Program-made: the position numbers and the translations under genes
The notes under the pieces: model-generated
The model's input: only the letters and a program-made list of their open reading frames with translations
Databases searched by the model: none
Told to the model about the DNA's origin: nothing
In this document: piece by piece, positions 38,351 through 52,110 of the stretch
Layout of the letters: every line of letters begins with the position of its first letter
Numbering within the stretch: position 1 is the first letter of the stretch
DNA from: Unio delphinus
Taxonomy: Eukaryota > Mollusca > Bivalvia > Unionida > Unionidae
Assembly: GCA_029339505.1 (NCBI GenBank)
Contig: JAQISU010000163.1
Coordinates: forward strand, 2,914,001 to 2,978,000
Length of the DNA: 64,000 nt
Direction of reading: 5' to 3'

Positions 38351-38620
38351 GGATTTTTAACGATTTTCCATTCATATCGCTACGATAAATGGAGGGTGGC
38401 AGTTTATGATGTTGTCTAGCACTGGGGCATCTTACAGCAGATATGTAGCACCATGTACTACACAATCACATTATCCTGACAACAGGTTTTCCAGTCACAG
38501 CACTAGTCTCTTAATGTTGAGCGCCATTTTATACTTATTTTGCGTAATACGGTCGGAATTTGAACCTGCGACCTCTCGCATCCGAGGCGGACGCTCTAAC
38601 CACTAGGTCACTGGAGCGGT
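38351..38620 (-). mobile_element. SINE family A, diverged reverse copy
   Basis: Aligns by eye along its length with the copies at 16270 and 38850 but has many substitutions and lacks a clear target duplication, so it is older. The B-box region reads TTTGAACCTGC in reverse. Confidence 0.7.
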
Positions 38621-38849
38621 GAACTATATTATGAATATGACTGGCAAATAATAACTGTATTCATGTTTAGATAGGAAAAAACGAAAGTAAAATATAGGTG
38701 TTGGACATAAACGAATATGTAACACTCAACATAGATGACCATTGTATGTTTATACTATTGCAAGTGAGAAAGAGAAAGTATGATTGTGTCTATCATATCC
38801 GTTTTAAGTGATGTTACGTAAATTTAGTGGGGTAGTCCACTACGCTACC

Positions 38850-39173
38850 ACCGCTCCGGTGGCCTAGTGGTTAGAGCGTCCGCCCCGGAAACGGGAGGTC
38901 GTCGGTTCGATCCCCGGCCGAGTCATACCAAAGACTTACAAAAATGGTACTAACAGCTGCCTCGCTTGACGTTCAGCATTAAGAGGTTAGTGTTAGGACT
39001 GGTCGGCCTGGTGTCAGGATAATGTGACTGGGTGAGACATCATGTTACATGTCTGCGGCATGATGTCTCAGTGCTAGACATCACTATAAACTGCCTCACT
39101 GCAGACATCGTAGCGATATGACTGAAAAATTGTTAAAGCTACGTTAAAAATCCTAATCAAACAAACAAACAAA
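38850..39173 (+). mobile_element. SINE family A, full-length copy with TSD
   Basis: tRNA-like head GGTGGCCTAGTGGTTAGAGC with B box GGTTCGATCCC, a conserved body and a CAAACAAACAAA tail. Flanked by the perfect 12-bp duplication CACTACGCTACC (38838-38849 and 39174-39185). Inserted about 230 bp from the older reverse copy. Confidence 0.88.
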
Positions 39174-39185
39174 CACTACGCTACC

Positions 39186-41150
39186 ATGCAAGAAAACGTC
39201 TCCTCTGGATGTACTTTTGGAAGGTACTCTAATGCTGGAATGTACGATTTAACAAAATTGATGTCATCACAAACAAAACAATTACGAGCGAAAATAGATT
39301 TGCAAAATTTGTGCCTAGGTCGTCAAAAGTATCAGAATGAAAATACCACGATACACTAAACACTAGTAACCAAATTTTGAATCCTCTGTCAAAGGCTGTG
39401 TGAAATTGTAGATTCTAAATTGTAGATTGTTTATTTGAATGTTGAAAATGTCATCCAGCTGTCAATCACAAAGACAAAATTATTATAGTACAACGAATTG
39501 TTCATGTCATAGAAAAGGTGCTCGGAAATTACCATTTCAGATAGATAAAAGAGAGCAGTAAATTATAAAATATTAGTTGGTGTACCAAATTATATGACAT
39601 TAGTATATGTCCACAAAAGCGCCAACTTATGACATTAGTGTCCTTCAAATAAAACATGATATTTCCTCTCCCAAAAATAAAAAGAAAGTTGTTTGACCTT
39701 TCAAAACTAACCGAAATTACGAATATATATGTGCACTAAAATTAAAGGAATATCCAAACGCATTGAAACTTTTGATGAGTTTGATCTGCTATAATGTATC
39801 TAACATATCTCCTTTAATTTCGTCTTATAAAAAATACGGTTCAATATGCTTTTTGTCCATGTTATTAACTGCGACCAAAACAACGTGCACTTCCGTTAAA
39901 ACCTTTGAATAGTGAGATGCATTTTTGCGAAGTCGCAATATATGGTGTTTAGAAGAAGAAAGTTAAGCATTCAGATTTTTTCCCCCTAATTTTGGAGTCA
40001 TTCACAGTTACTGTGTTCCTGATGTAAATCCGCAAAAGTATTTTATGTTGTACTTAGATATTGTTGGAGACAAAAAAAAAAACATTTATTTTGACTGTTC
40101 AGATGAAATATAAAGTGCTCATTATTTGGTATTTAATAATATTCATCATTTGTTATAAATTATTCGTCACGATTCTTGAAAAAATATTTGACCAACAGTC
40201 GTAATATAAAATTGGAAACTCATCCACGATTGGAAATTTTTTGAAACTTAAACTCATTTTAAAATACAAGAATTAAATACATTAATCATGCTGGAGCTTG
40301 AACTAGAAGAGAGATACAATTTTTAAAAGAAGAGGAAGAACTGGAGATGAACTTACAAAATCAACAAGAAGAATAAGTCTAATTTTGCTGTTTAACTCTG
40401 ATGGTATGGATTGCATTTTCTTTTTCCCCTCTACCTTTGTAATCAATGCAAACTCGCACACCATGCATATTTTAAATCTTTCATGCTCTTATGTACTGTT
40501 GACAGATTTATTAAACACGATATCTTTTAAAATCTCAAATGATTGATTGCTTTTATTTTAACAGTGCACCAGCACTGTCATACTATTTAGCGCCATACAA
40601 TAGGTTATATGAAAAATCAAAGGTTTCATGTCGACAAGCAATATCGAACCCAAATAGTTAAAAGTAAAACTATAAGTAGGTAATGGTAAATGTAAATCTT
40701 CCCGATCACGGGGGATGAAAATGGTGTATATTAATGATGAAAGATGAGAAGTTATTGAAAATAAGGGACGGTATATAAATTACAAAAAATGCTGTAGTTG
40801 ATGGCACAAAAATCATAGCTTAGAAAAAATGTTTACTTCTTTCAGGAATTCGATAATACAAGTGATGTTTATTGAATTAAAAAGTTCCTTCATGTCATGA
40901 ACATTGTAATATCGATTTCGCGTAGGCTGCAGGTCAAAACACTCTATCATAAAATGCTTAACAGAGAATGGCAAGAAACGCACTCTGGTGAGTCTTCGCC
41001 TTTTAGGGAGTGCGAGTTAAATAAGTATGAACAATTCGAATTCTTGCAACGACTACCTCCTCCCTACGGATGGTTATGTAGGAAGGTGTCCATTCTCTTA
41101 GGGTTTGCTTGATGGCGTGATGGTTATTACTCACTGTATCATTCAATGAT
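39186..41150. other. AT-rich host DNA without supported genes
   Basis: No ORF of note, no repeat array and no RNA gene seen. Confidence 0.55.
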
Positions 41151-43760
41151 ACCGGTCACTTCTGACGTAAAGATTCTTCGATACGAGGTTTAAAATCAGT
41201 ATTCGGTATTTTAAAATCAGGTGGTTCTAGGGATCGGGCCATTTTAGCAGCGCGATATACTTTTTCTTTACCTTTATTGCCAATATTGGTGGGTAACCAA
41301 CTGTATACTATATTGTGGGAAGTACTCAGTTCAGTATTTTTGACGAGGAGATTGGCTAGCAACTAGTTCTCCAGTTGTCTATTATGTTATGCTGAAGTAC
41401 TGATATTGAGTCGGGGAAGATAGTGATATTTAACTACGTTTGTTTTCGATATATAGCAGAGCAATGTCTATTGCTGATTTCGGCTAAACAACTTGATGTA
41501 CCATTTGGCAAGCAAAATTTTGTTGTGTGCTTTCCTTTAACTAAAGCTGTTGAGGGCTTTTCCCCCATGCTATGATCTCGTCAGTAATTTCGGTGAGGAG
41601 TTCATGATAAGAGTTGTGGAAAGATGGAAGGATTTGCCTCAGATTTTTTTTCCATCTAGTAGCGTAAATTTTACTTATGGTTGTTTAAATACGCAGGGAA
41701 ATATTTCGGAGACAAACGTTTTCTGCATTTTTGAAAGAGCAATTTTGTTACTATCAAGGCTGGAAGGAATATTGTGGGAAGTACTCAGTTCAGTATTTTT
41801 GACGAGGAGATCTAATGCCAAAGGAAGGTATGACATTATTTGGTTTATTTTCGTATAAGGTTTTGTATTTAGGTTGAAAAACAGCCGGTTCAGAGTGTTT
41901 GATCTTAACTTGAAAAGCATACTGTGTGGAAAACATTTCTACACGATATGGTCAAGATGTTTCGTTCGCTTCCGCGAGAAGGCATTCTCAGAAAAGCCCT
42001 AAATGCTCCCAGAGCGAGTCTTATTCATTGACGCTGAATTGGATCAAATATGATTTCCTTGCTGAACCATACACAACGCAACCATAATCTAGTTTGGAGC
42101 GAACAAACGTTCTATATAAATTGAGGGTGAAGTTTCTATCAGGACCCCAGCCAGTGTGCACTACTACTTTAAGCAGATCTAAAGATTTCAACCATTTAGC
42201 TTTCAATGTGTGGAATGAAAGTATGTCTTCTGTCGAAGATATTAACAAGAAACTTTGTTTCCTCAACAATTTGAATACGTGTTCCTTCCCGTGTGAATTG
42301 ATGTACATCATGATGTCTTCGTAACTGACAGCAATGCAAACAAACCATTTTTTATATTGAGATTTTGAAACCGTTAGTACTGGCCCAAGTTTGAATCTTG
42401 TTGATATTTGTTGTAGTTGTCTTCCAGTTGTGTGCATGTGCTTTGATCGAGAACATATCAGAAAATTATTAACGTATAAAGAGCAATCCACACTGGGAGT
42501 CAAACACTGGTAATGCTATTGATTTGATGTTAAAATGCGTCAAAAGATAAAATACTGCCCTGGGGCACATCCATCTTTTGCTCTTGCAGATCTGAGAGGG
42601 TAAAGGCAAAGAAAACCGCTACTAAATGTTGCTTCTTGATAAATGCATCAGTCTGACCAGATGACCATAACGAAAGACACTTTGGAAAGGAGATATCAAA
42701 TTATTAGTTTCCAAGTACCATACAAGCCGAGAATTCATCATTCGTTCCATTACTTTTCACACACAGCTTGTCATTGCAAAGGGTCGATAGTTTGTAGGAT
42801 CGAACTGGTATTAATGTTTACTTCCTTACAAATCTTCGTTGTTAAACAGGGAATGATGTTGTCCGTATCTTTAATGTTTCCTGCAGATATAGTATTATAG
42901 AATCATGTTCGTTTAGAAGTAAAATAATATAATTGTAATTGGTTTTAAGTCCTCGACCGTTCCATTGTATTATGTTGTTCTTCATTTTAAGTTTAAATTA
43001 TAGATTATGTAGCTAGGTTAAATCTTTGGCGGGAGCACTCCATGTTCTTATTTTTCTGGAGGAAGTATCGGGTCAAATGTTTTGTTTGTAGGTTTGGAGC
43101 CACTCTGAGAACGCGGAGAAGTTTTGTTCTGCGTCTATGTCCTCAAAATCGCCAAACCTATTGTTTAGCTTAACAGGGTCATCGACCCCTATTACTGCCT
43201 GTTTAGTTGTTGCTGATGTTTCTGTTTGGGATATTTAGGTAAATTGGGGTTTGTTAAAAGTTGCATGAAGACTGTGTTTCTTTGTGCCTTGTATAATGGA
43301 ATGTTAGTAGTTGCTGTTGTATCGGATAAATCAGTCTAAGTTGATCAATCCTTGGTTGTCTTTGGTCCGGTTTTTACAACAGCTAAGAAGGTTGTGCTAT
43401 GTAAATGGGTTCGAGATTCGACCATCTTTCTGGCCTCTGGGAAGGGGGTGTTTGAAGTATATTTTATGCACTGGATCTCCATCTCTAGTTTCCAGGTCTC
43501 GCAATATTTAGAATAGGCATGGTGACATTTGCCACAGTGAATATTCCTGCGGCAGTCAGCGTCTTGAAGACTGGTTTCACCTCATCGGCCATACACAAGG
43601 ATTCTGGAACATAGTGGTGACCGTACTTCTGGCACTTAAAACAACGTAGAGGGTTTGGAATATATACATCAACTATCATCTGCAAAAACCCAACATTTAC
43701 CACCTGTTTTCCCTGGGTTGCGACCCGCCCGTGTCGGAGGAGGAAAGGATCCTAGTGGTT
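41150..43760 (-). mobile_element. Degraded non-LTR retrotransposon (Jockey/Nimb-like)
   Basis: Broken minus-strand fragments in the right order: a CCHC-type zinc knuckle fragment with IPNPLRCFKCQKYGHH (43485-43703), a reverse transcriptase fragment with VDCSLYVNNFLI and, downstream, LYRTFVRSKLDYGCVVYGS (42021-42503), and an RNase H fragment with WLPTNIGNKGKEK near the 3' end (41156-41362). The YVDD-type catalytic box reads YVNN here. Many stops and frameshifts; long dead. A ~44-bp segment (TGTGGGAAGTACTCAGTTCA) is duplicated at about 41311 and 41772. Confidence 0.7.
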
Positions 43761-46262
43761 GAGCAAAATACTTTCCAATGCTCTACACTACTTTGGTCTC
43801 TACTTCTGCTTGACGGATGGTCAAGGTGGGATTGGTCTAAAAAAAATCGGCTGGTCACGCCTAGCCCTAGAAAGTCTTTATTTACACGTTCCCTTTATAT
43901 TTCTCTCTGTGTCTCTCATGATACCACCGTTGCCCCTACACTCTACCCCTGTTTGTGCTTTCTCCTACTCTCATAATACTTCCTAGAAAGCTGTGACTTA
44001 ACGCGATATATCTTTACTTGCCGAGTATACCATCTATGTACCCCTGGCACGGTAAAGTGTTCAGTAGTTGGACTCCGTGGCGGAGGTAAACATGGGTGAT
44101 GCATACAAAACAAGACATAATGAAAAAAAAAATCAACCGAAACGTGGCATGGTTTCTCAAGCAATGTGACACGCAAAGAAAAGTGTATATAATAGTACTA
44201 TGTCTTGAGCATTATTATGAATCCATTGCGGTAGCGATCCAAATATTTGAAGAAGACTGTGCCAATATGTTAATAGCAGTGTTTTTGTAAATATATTTGG
44301 TTTATTTGGATTTTGATACAGGGAAATTATATGCGTCATCGCACTCGCCGCACTCTCTTAAGATGCATGATAGCTCTTTTATTTTTGTAATTATTGGAAA
44401 TGGCCTGACAAACATATTTCCCGAAACTTCATGTATTGTGGATAATTATATGTCATTGAACACATGTTCTTTCCTTCACATATTTGCATTTTAAGGTGTA
44501 ATGTTTTTTTTCTCATACCTCAGAATGTAATGTGAGCCATAATGCATTACTGCCACTGATGTTGTATTGTAGTCAGGAGAAACAAACAACTTATTTTGTT
44601 AGAAATGACAGTGCCACAGTAAGATAAAATGAGGGAGGCTCGTTAATGAAAATTGGCCACGCATTAACCAGTCTTCCATGGGTGACAGAAGAAGGGATGG
44701 AAGAGTGGAACCTATTGGCAGAAATAGGATGTTGTTGCTTTGATCACAGAACGTTTGGAGTGCCATAGATGCCAATCGGGTTGACAAGAACGAGCCGCGG
44801 CAAGTTAGTCACCATGGCTGGTAAACAGGCCGAAGAAAAGCTCGAATTAGATTTGGCGGAAGAGAGAGGAGCTACGGAAAAGTTCTATAACAAATCTGCA
44901 GTGTATAGAGCCAATAGCGACCTTCAGTCTTGAAATCGTTTCTAGGGCGACATTGTTGTCAAACAATTTGCAGTTTCGTGTCTTAAAATGGCATGAAAAT
45001 ATAGTTTATATGTTAGAAAAGTTCTTTAGATGTTAACGTGTTATTTATAAGTCTATTAAAATAGTATGTATTAACGTATTTCCAATGAAACATGTTTCTA
45101 GATAGAACATATTTTGCAATAAAAATCTACTTTTTGTAGGAGTCTTAAAAGCATATGGTCCCAAAATTACACTTTGATTTACAACAACAATACACATTCT
45201 GACAGCTGTCAAACTCCCCATTTTCTCATGAAATCTAATTCGGTTTCGTAAGAAAATTTAAAATATGTTACACAAAAGGTAAAATGTAAATGAAATGTAC
45301 AAGTAAAATGTTTGTTTATTATGAATTAGATCAAAATTATTGATTCCAGCTCAGTGCCAACGAATGAGTCTAGTTTAATAATATTGTTCCCTCTTTTATA
45401 GAGTGGTGGTAATCCTTGGCTTTGATGAGGATATTATTATACTATAAATTTATAACACTTTTTCGGCTTCTTATTTTCTTTTGATGTAGAGGTGGTGGTG
45501 GACAGATGGGTGGTGGTGATGCTTGGCTTCCATTTAGGCCTTTAATAAATACCAACGCCCGATTCTGCACTGTTCATACGCAGCAACGAACCACGCACCC
45601 ACCCCCACCCCACTCACAATAATCATCAATACCTGATTGCACACTGTTCATAGGCAGTCACATTACACACAGAGAAATCACATTATAATATCCGATTTCG
45701 CACTGTTCATAGGAAGGATTGTATGGTATTCGTCTAAAAAATCATTTACTTTTTAGGATAGTATGATTATGGCGTTACTGTCTGTGTACAGTGCACACTG
45801 ACTGTTTATGTCCTGTAAGAAAAACATGTTATACAAGTTGCTTTGTTTAAAGTTCAGTCTCATAACCAAGAACAAGAACATAAATGTACGTTTTACTAGC
45901 CGGACACGCTAAATTACTTGTTTTCTCACTTCTTATACCCCCCCCCCCAATGCGCCAAGTGCATCAGATTGCTGTAAATCATAATGAAATGAAGAAAGAA
46001 ATATTTTATTTTCCGAAACAAACTGCATGATTTTTTGTGTGCATTAATGAGTATGCTTACTCACTAGAACAGCTAAGCCTACACAGAATGTTTGCGAATT
46101 GTCAGTTTTATAAACTATTTGTAAATTAAAAAAACCGAACACCTTATGGCAAAATAAATGTATAAATCCAGATAACTGGGTATACTCTTCTACATATTTC
46201 TTATGAAACCAACAACTATAAACCGCTCAGTGATATGTTATAACATAATACAAGACATGTAA
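43761..46262. other. Host DNA without confident genes
   Basis: Contains a small ORF at 44814-44933 (39 aa) with a strong initiation context (CACCATGG) in unusually non-repetitive sequence, which could be a coding exon but is unsupported. There is also a loose repeat of CGATT..GCACTGTTCATA at about 45561, 45630 and 45693. Nothing else is supported. Confidence 0.4.
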
Positions 46263-46924
46263 TGTACAAAATTATCCTGATGAATTCGAATGAGGTGGTT
46301 ATAACACATGTACAAAAGTATCCTGATGAATTCGAAAAGAGGTGGTTATAACACATGTACAAAAGTATCCTGATGAATTCGGAAAGAGGTGGTTATAACA
46401 CATGTACAAAAGTATCCTGATGAATTCGGAAAGAGGTGGTTATAACACATGTACAAAAGTATCCTGATGAATTCGGAAAGAGGTGGTTATAACACATGTA
46501 CAAAAGTATCCTGATGAATTCGGAAAGAGGTGGTTATAACACATGTACAAAAGTATCCTGATGAATTCGAAAAGAGGTGGTTATAACACATGTACAAAAG
46601 TATCCTGATGAATTCGGAAAGAGGTGGTTATAACACATGTACAAAAGTATCCTGATGAATTCGGAAAGAGGTGGTTATAACACATGTACAAAAGTATCCT
46701 GATGAATTCGAAAAGAGGTGGTTATAACACATGTACAAAAGTATCCTGATGAATTCGGAAAGAGGTGGTTATAACACATGTACAAAAGTATCCTGATGAA
46801 TTCGGAAAGAGGTGGTTATAACACATGTACAAAAGTATCCTGATGAATTCGGAAAGAGGTGGTTATAACACATGTACAAAAGTATCCTGATGAATTCGGA
46901 AAGAGGTGGTTATAACACATGTAC
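46263..46924. repeat. 47-bp minisatellite, about 14 copies
   Basis: Unit around GTACAAAAGTATCCTGATGA with AATTCGGAAAGAGGTGG. The copies are nearly identical, differing mainly at GAATTCGAAA/GAATTCGGAA, which suggests recent homogenisation. Confidence 0.9.
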
Positions 46925-47562
46925 AGAAAATGTGCAGACAAATGATAATTGGAAAAACACTCTAAATATCTTAGAGCAACAGAAAAATATCAGTTCAACG
47001 TGAATGTGGTATATTTGCAAAAGGTATGTTAGTGAGGTAACTTGTTAAATAAAGACCCAAAAACATACGAATGATGGATTGATAACATTAATGTTTATTA
47101 GTGATCATATAGTTAAATATAATACTTCATCATGAAGGTCTTCGGATGATTTCATACGTAAATACGCATTAAATATGTTCGCTATATAAATGTCAAAAAC
47201 ATAATGACGTATAATAAATAGCGGGTGGGCGTAAAAATGAATATTGTTCCCGGGCTCCAAACACTCTAGCTACGCCTGTGCATTTAATAAGATTTAGAAA
47301 TCTGAAGTTGAGTTGTAATAGGTTAAGGAGCAGCTTATGACATTTGATCTAATCATTCTTAGACACCAAGCTGAAGTTTAAAGCCACCAGAAAACGTAAG
47401 AAGCCTTAGACGTAAATAAGTAAATAGGTAATTGTGGCTATGGTTACTATTTTAAATATTTTATCTTTCGCTAGACAAACAGCCAGAAATTAAGCATATC
47501 ATATAAATTTTACTTCAGTTTAAATTGAGCGCAATCATTATCCACAGATTCACTTCTGTCCT

Positions 47563-48062
47563 GTTCTACAGATGTCACTAGTGTTTTAAATCAATTCCGT
47601 TCTGACGTGTTCAACAGATGTCACTATTGTATCAAGGTCACTTGCTATCTGACGTGTTCTACAGATGTCATTATTGTTTTAGGTCCATTGCTCTCTGACA
47701 TGTTCTACAGATGTCACTATTGTTTTAGGTCCATTGCTTTCTGACGTGTTCTACAGATGTCACTATTGTTTTAGGTCCATTGCTTTCTGACGTGTTCTAC
47801 AGATGTCAATATTGTTTTAGGTCCATTGCTTTCTGGCGTGTTCTACAGATGTCTCTACTGTTTTAGGTCCATTGCTTTCTGACGTGTTCTACAGATGTCA
47901 CTATTGTTTTAGGTCCACTGCTTTCTGACGTGTTCTACAGATGCCATTATTGTTTTAGGTCCATTGCTTTCTGACGTGTTCTACAGATGTCACTATTGTT
48001 TTAGATCCATTGCTTTCTGACGTGTTCTACAGATGTCACTATTGTTTTAGGGCCATTGATTT
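47563..48062. repeat. 46-bp minisatellite, about 11 copies
   Basis: Unit around GTTCTACAGATGTCACTATT with GTTTTAGGTCCATTGC. It diverges toward the left end. Confidence 0.88.
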
Positions 48063-48105
48063 CTTCTTAATTTTGTTTAAAAGCTGAAACAGTTACACAT
48101 TTTGC

Positions 48106-48891
48106 TTATGTTATGTGTAGCAACAGGATGAATGAAACTGCTTCAACAGCTTTCAAATATTGTATTGTTACACGCACAGGGGTATTCACTTGACCGGGCT
48201 GGACTTGGAGATCGGTTAAGACTTGGAGAGCGTCTCTCCTTAAACACGCTGCCAAACGCAATCCCTTTTCAGTTTCGCTCCATTCATTAATCATAGCGCA
48301 GTGTTCGAAATGTGTCATATAGTCGAGAAAAGGTTGAGAACCATCATAAATGTCTGCTTTCACTGTTGCCTTATTTCTAGTTGGAGGCGCAGAAGCACAG
48401 AGTTCTGTTTTTGCAGTTTCGACCTTCTTGCTCAACTGAAAGTCTGGCGTCTCCCTTACTTCCTTAACCTCACTGCGGCTCCCATTCGAACATTTTGTCA
48501 ACAAATGACCCATGGTGGTACTTAACCTGTCAAACTTGTCCGTAATAAGTGTGTCAATGGTCTGAAGCAGACTATCAGTAGGCGAACTACTCGCTCCCTT
48601 GGATACTGAGTACGTGGTTCGATCATAAATGTCTGCCTTCACGTTCTCAGGCACACTCTCTTTAATGGTTCTGAACCTCAGATCTTCAGCCCATCCATCA
48701 CGTGCACGTACATTGCCACTATCGGCCTCGCACGGAGTTGAAGTCGCATAGCATTGAACACCACTGTCTACGTCTATTAACTTTCTTGGCCTCCTATCAA
48801 TAGGCGACAATGGCGACAAGAGTCGCCAATGCACAGACTGTGGTAAAGGCGTATTCAATAATGAGGTAGGTGTACCTCTGCCTGTAGCCAT
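48106..48891 (-). pseudogene. Gypsy-type retrotransposon gag fragment
   Basis: A 261-codon ORF. The middle-C-terminal part (KADIYDGSQPFLDYMTHFE, then NEWSETEKGLRLAACLR and DALQVL) is the conserved start of a Metaviridae gag domain. The N-terminal part is low in recognisable features, with a duplicated (V)KADIYD phrase at two places. The frame is cut where a 32-bp sequence (48165-48196) begins; that sequence recurs at 49567-49598 as a direct repeat and has TGTTAC.. termini like an LTR edge. No protease, RT or integrase follows, so this is a truncated remnant. The extent of any LTR right of 49567 is unresolved. Confidence 0.6.
48165..48196. repeat. 32-bp direct repeat, possible LTR edge (copy 1)
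   Basis: TTGTTACACGCACAGGGGTA plus TTCACTTGACCG, identical to 49567-49598. The spacing (1.4 kb) spans gag and its leader, which fits two LTR edges with a mostly deleted 3' LTR. Confidence 0.6.
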
Positions 48892-49566
48892 CCTAATAAT
48901 TTATAATACTCTTGCAATACTCACAATTTGCCTGTGTCGATGTACTTGGTAGCACACTACCAATTGCTATTTAAGACCAATGAAACCGTATGCGGTTGTT
49001 ATTGCTATTATTATTATTATTATAAGCCCCCTAATCCCTTATTGAATTTCAATAAATACAGCATAAGGTTTATGAATTTACCAAATACAGCGGGGAGAAA
49101 GTGTTGTGAAACACACGTTCTTTTGCTTTTATTAATTGTTCTTGTAAACTACTAACTTTAAAAATAATAACCAGCTAATGCCTTTACTCTAACATAAGTA
49201 AAAATACTAACACAGCCGACTATCATAAAAATGTCTGCTCAACTTTTCGCTTTCTGCGCGACCTACCAAATACAATACTTTTGTCATCGCTGTTCTATAT
49301 CCCGGATAAAACACTCCATCCTGCTTGAACATTGTACTCCTCTTAAAAATCCTTCTCAGCAGCAAATGCATATATCTACTCTCGCAGACCAAATGTCGCG
49401 AAATCTCAATAAACGAAGTTAAAGTCGCACTAGCCATAATATTTATTTCCTCTTTCTTTCCAAATGCGAAGCAATAGTCAGTTTGACACATAATAACTCT
49501 GAATAAATTGCAAACCATGACAGAACTATTCACACATATCCCAAAACGCTGTCACCAGAAATTTTC

Positions 49567-49598
49567 TTGTTACACGCACAGGGGTATTCACTTGACCG
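49567..49598. repeat. 32-bp direct repeat, possible LTR edge (copy 2)
   Basis: Identical to 48165-48196. Sequence to the right (to about 50600) may be an LTR, but I cannot place its far end. Confidence 0.5.
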
Positions 49599-50599
49599 AG
49601 CGGTGTCAAAACCCTGGCGCGAGTCACGCTGGAAGTCATATGTTTTCCCCAAATTTCCAAAGACTTCCATACAACTTGAGTTGTAAAATGGAAAGAAAGA
49701 CGTGTCTGCTATAATTATTAATCTTTGCTGTAATCAATGGTCGACCCAGAGGAGACAACTTGCCCAAACGTCCATTAACTGCACCTTTACATGGTTTTTC
49801 TTCATTATCATCCGTTTTCCGTACCGATAGCTTGTCATGCCATAGAAATTACACCAGTATTCCCTTACTAACTGGGAAATATTTAACTGCGCGACCCTAG
49901 GCCAGTCCATCCACAGAATTTCCGGCGTATCACACTCATATACATACGCCAATTTTCCACTATGGCCACATAAACGGTACCTACCAAGTTCCAACTTATT
50001 GATTCCATTCTATAATTTACTGATTTCCAACCATAAATGCTGCCTTTTCCATCACACTACTTGTATACACCACTGAATTTTAATATGGACTATGTTACAA
50101 AGGGACAGTCATTCGGCTTGTACCCAAAATCACTACTAACGACCCAAGCATGGTTCAAATTCACTAACACTTACTCCAAATTTATTACAGTATTTTAGTC
50201 AATTTATATTGCCTTTAATCAACAATACGGACTGTGTGTAACTCTTCAGATATAAATAGCGACGACTATTTACGAAGTTGTTATTCCTTTAACAAACTCA
50301 TTAGCAAAACAAGATGTCCACTTATATGACTCATTCTTGACAGCTGATGGGTTAAAAAAACGTTGCCTACAAGGTGGAGATACGTGAAAACTTGATTTAA
50401 AACACACACAACACCGTCCATTGTACACGTTCGCGTACATTGGCAGAATTCGAAACCGGTGATTGGACTAAGAATGTAACGATGCAAAGCCAAAGAAGAC
50501 GTCAGTGCGCTATCAAGACTCTATATTTATCAGACCTATGTCTAGTATACTTCGTTATCTTTGTATCATCTTAGTCCAATAAATGATCGATTTTGCATG

Positions 50600-51738
50600 C
50601 ATATTGATTTGTTCTTTATCTAATATCGAATTTAGTAGATGGCATTCATCAACTGAAGAATGCTTTAATTCATACTGTACTTTCGGTTAATTCAGCACTT
50701 GTTCTGTTGATTCCATACCGTTGGATCGTGCACATGTTAAAGTGACTAAAATGTGTAATACAAGAAAAACTGTACAAGAATACACAAGAAACTTCCAAAT
50801 TAATTTGGATGTATGAGGACAGAAAAGTGAATAATTGCCATATAAACTCAAGAAAATGATAACCATTAAAGAAAAACAAATCGGCGTTGAATTCGTACAT
50901 GACCTGTATGTCTTTTTAAGTTATGAACATAAACAGATTTTCCAGATTCTTTTTGACAAAACTGATTTCTGTATGTAAGTCATACTGAGCCCAACAGATG
51001 TAAGAAACATTCCCCAAACTAGAAAATTCAACCATTCAGGTATATAACGTAAAAGCAGCAGAGAAACATTTATTCTCAACTCGATTTCAGTGCTTGCTAC
51101 TGAAGCAATAAGATATTATGATTTATCACACTTCTTGACAAGTTTTGATGTTCGTACCTTCTTATTTGGCCTCTTCTCCAAATTCTTGCCAAAAATATGC
51201 GTAATCTCCTTTCAAACTAAATCACTTATTTTTTGCCTTTCTTCATCCTTGATTTGTTTGATCTGCAAGCTGCGGAGAAATGTAATTGCGGAGTTTCCAT
51301 CGTGTTCTTTTTATCTAGTATATAGCCTTCTTTAAATATGTTGTGCTACTTAATTCAAATTACATCCCTGAAAACAGTTATATAAACAACATCTAATTAA
51401 AATGCACAGTTCGCTTAAAAACATGAAAAACCCTATTCAATGAACCAATTTCGATTCAAATACATAAGCAACCGTATTACTAAGGAGCGTTGCGTACTTG
51501 AATATGAAACTGCGTCATGAGCCTTGCTGTATTAGAAATGTTAAATATTTGCAAGCAAGTATTCAAGGGATTAAACCCGGCGCCAAAAGAATAATTGCCA
51601 ATTACAACGGAAGAAAATACAGCATTACATGTGTCTCAATATACAAAAAATGACAATAAATGCGTAATTTTTCTGCTGATTTTAGTCATAAAATAGAAAG
51701 AATTGTGTTAATAAAGATCCCAAAACTAAACTTGACAG
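50600..51738. other. Host DNA without supported genes
   Basis: No recognisable gene or repeat. Confidence 0.5.
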
Positions 51739-52025
51739 TTCCGCTGACCCAAGTGGCTAGAGCGTCTACCTGAGACGTCGAGGGTTTGAACACTGACCGA
51801 GTCATACCAACGACTTGTAAAATTTATACTAGCTTTGGCGCTCAACATTGAGAGGTTAGTATTAGGACTGGTCAGCCTGGTGTCAGGATAATGTGACTGG
51901 GTGGAATATAATGTTACATGTCTACAGCATAATTCCACCGTGCCATATGACACTATAAGTTACATCGTAACTATATGACTGAAGAACTGTTCAAACTACG
52001 TAAAAAAATCCAAATCACGAAACAA
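51739..52025 (+). mobile_element. SINE family A, old forward copy
   Basis: Diverged tRNA-like head (AAGTGGCTAGAGCGTC, B box GGTTTGAACAC) and body matching the family. A short inverted piece of the 3' end (GTGATTTGGATTTTTAACGT) follows at about 52074-52110. Confidence 0.7.
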
Positions 52026-52110
52026 ATGAGTTTACGTGAAGCCGCAATCCTAACAGCAAAAGCAGTTTGTTTTGTGATTTGGATTTTTAACGTAGTTTTA
52101 ACAATTCTTC

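Noticed and set aside
38850..38930. Possible tRNA gene (strong A and B boxes)
   Set aside because: It is the head of a repeated SINE with tail and target duplication; no separate 3' acceptor stem completes a tRNA.
41550..41858. 102-aa ORF and other small ORFs in 40900-44800
   Set aside because: They are antisense to, or in decayed parts of, the LINE remnant or lack any domain or conservation cue.
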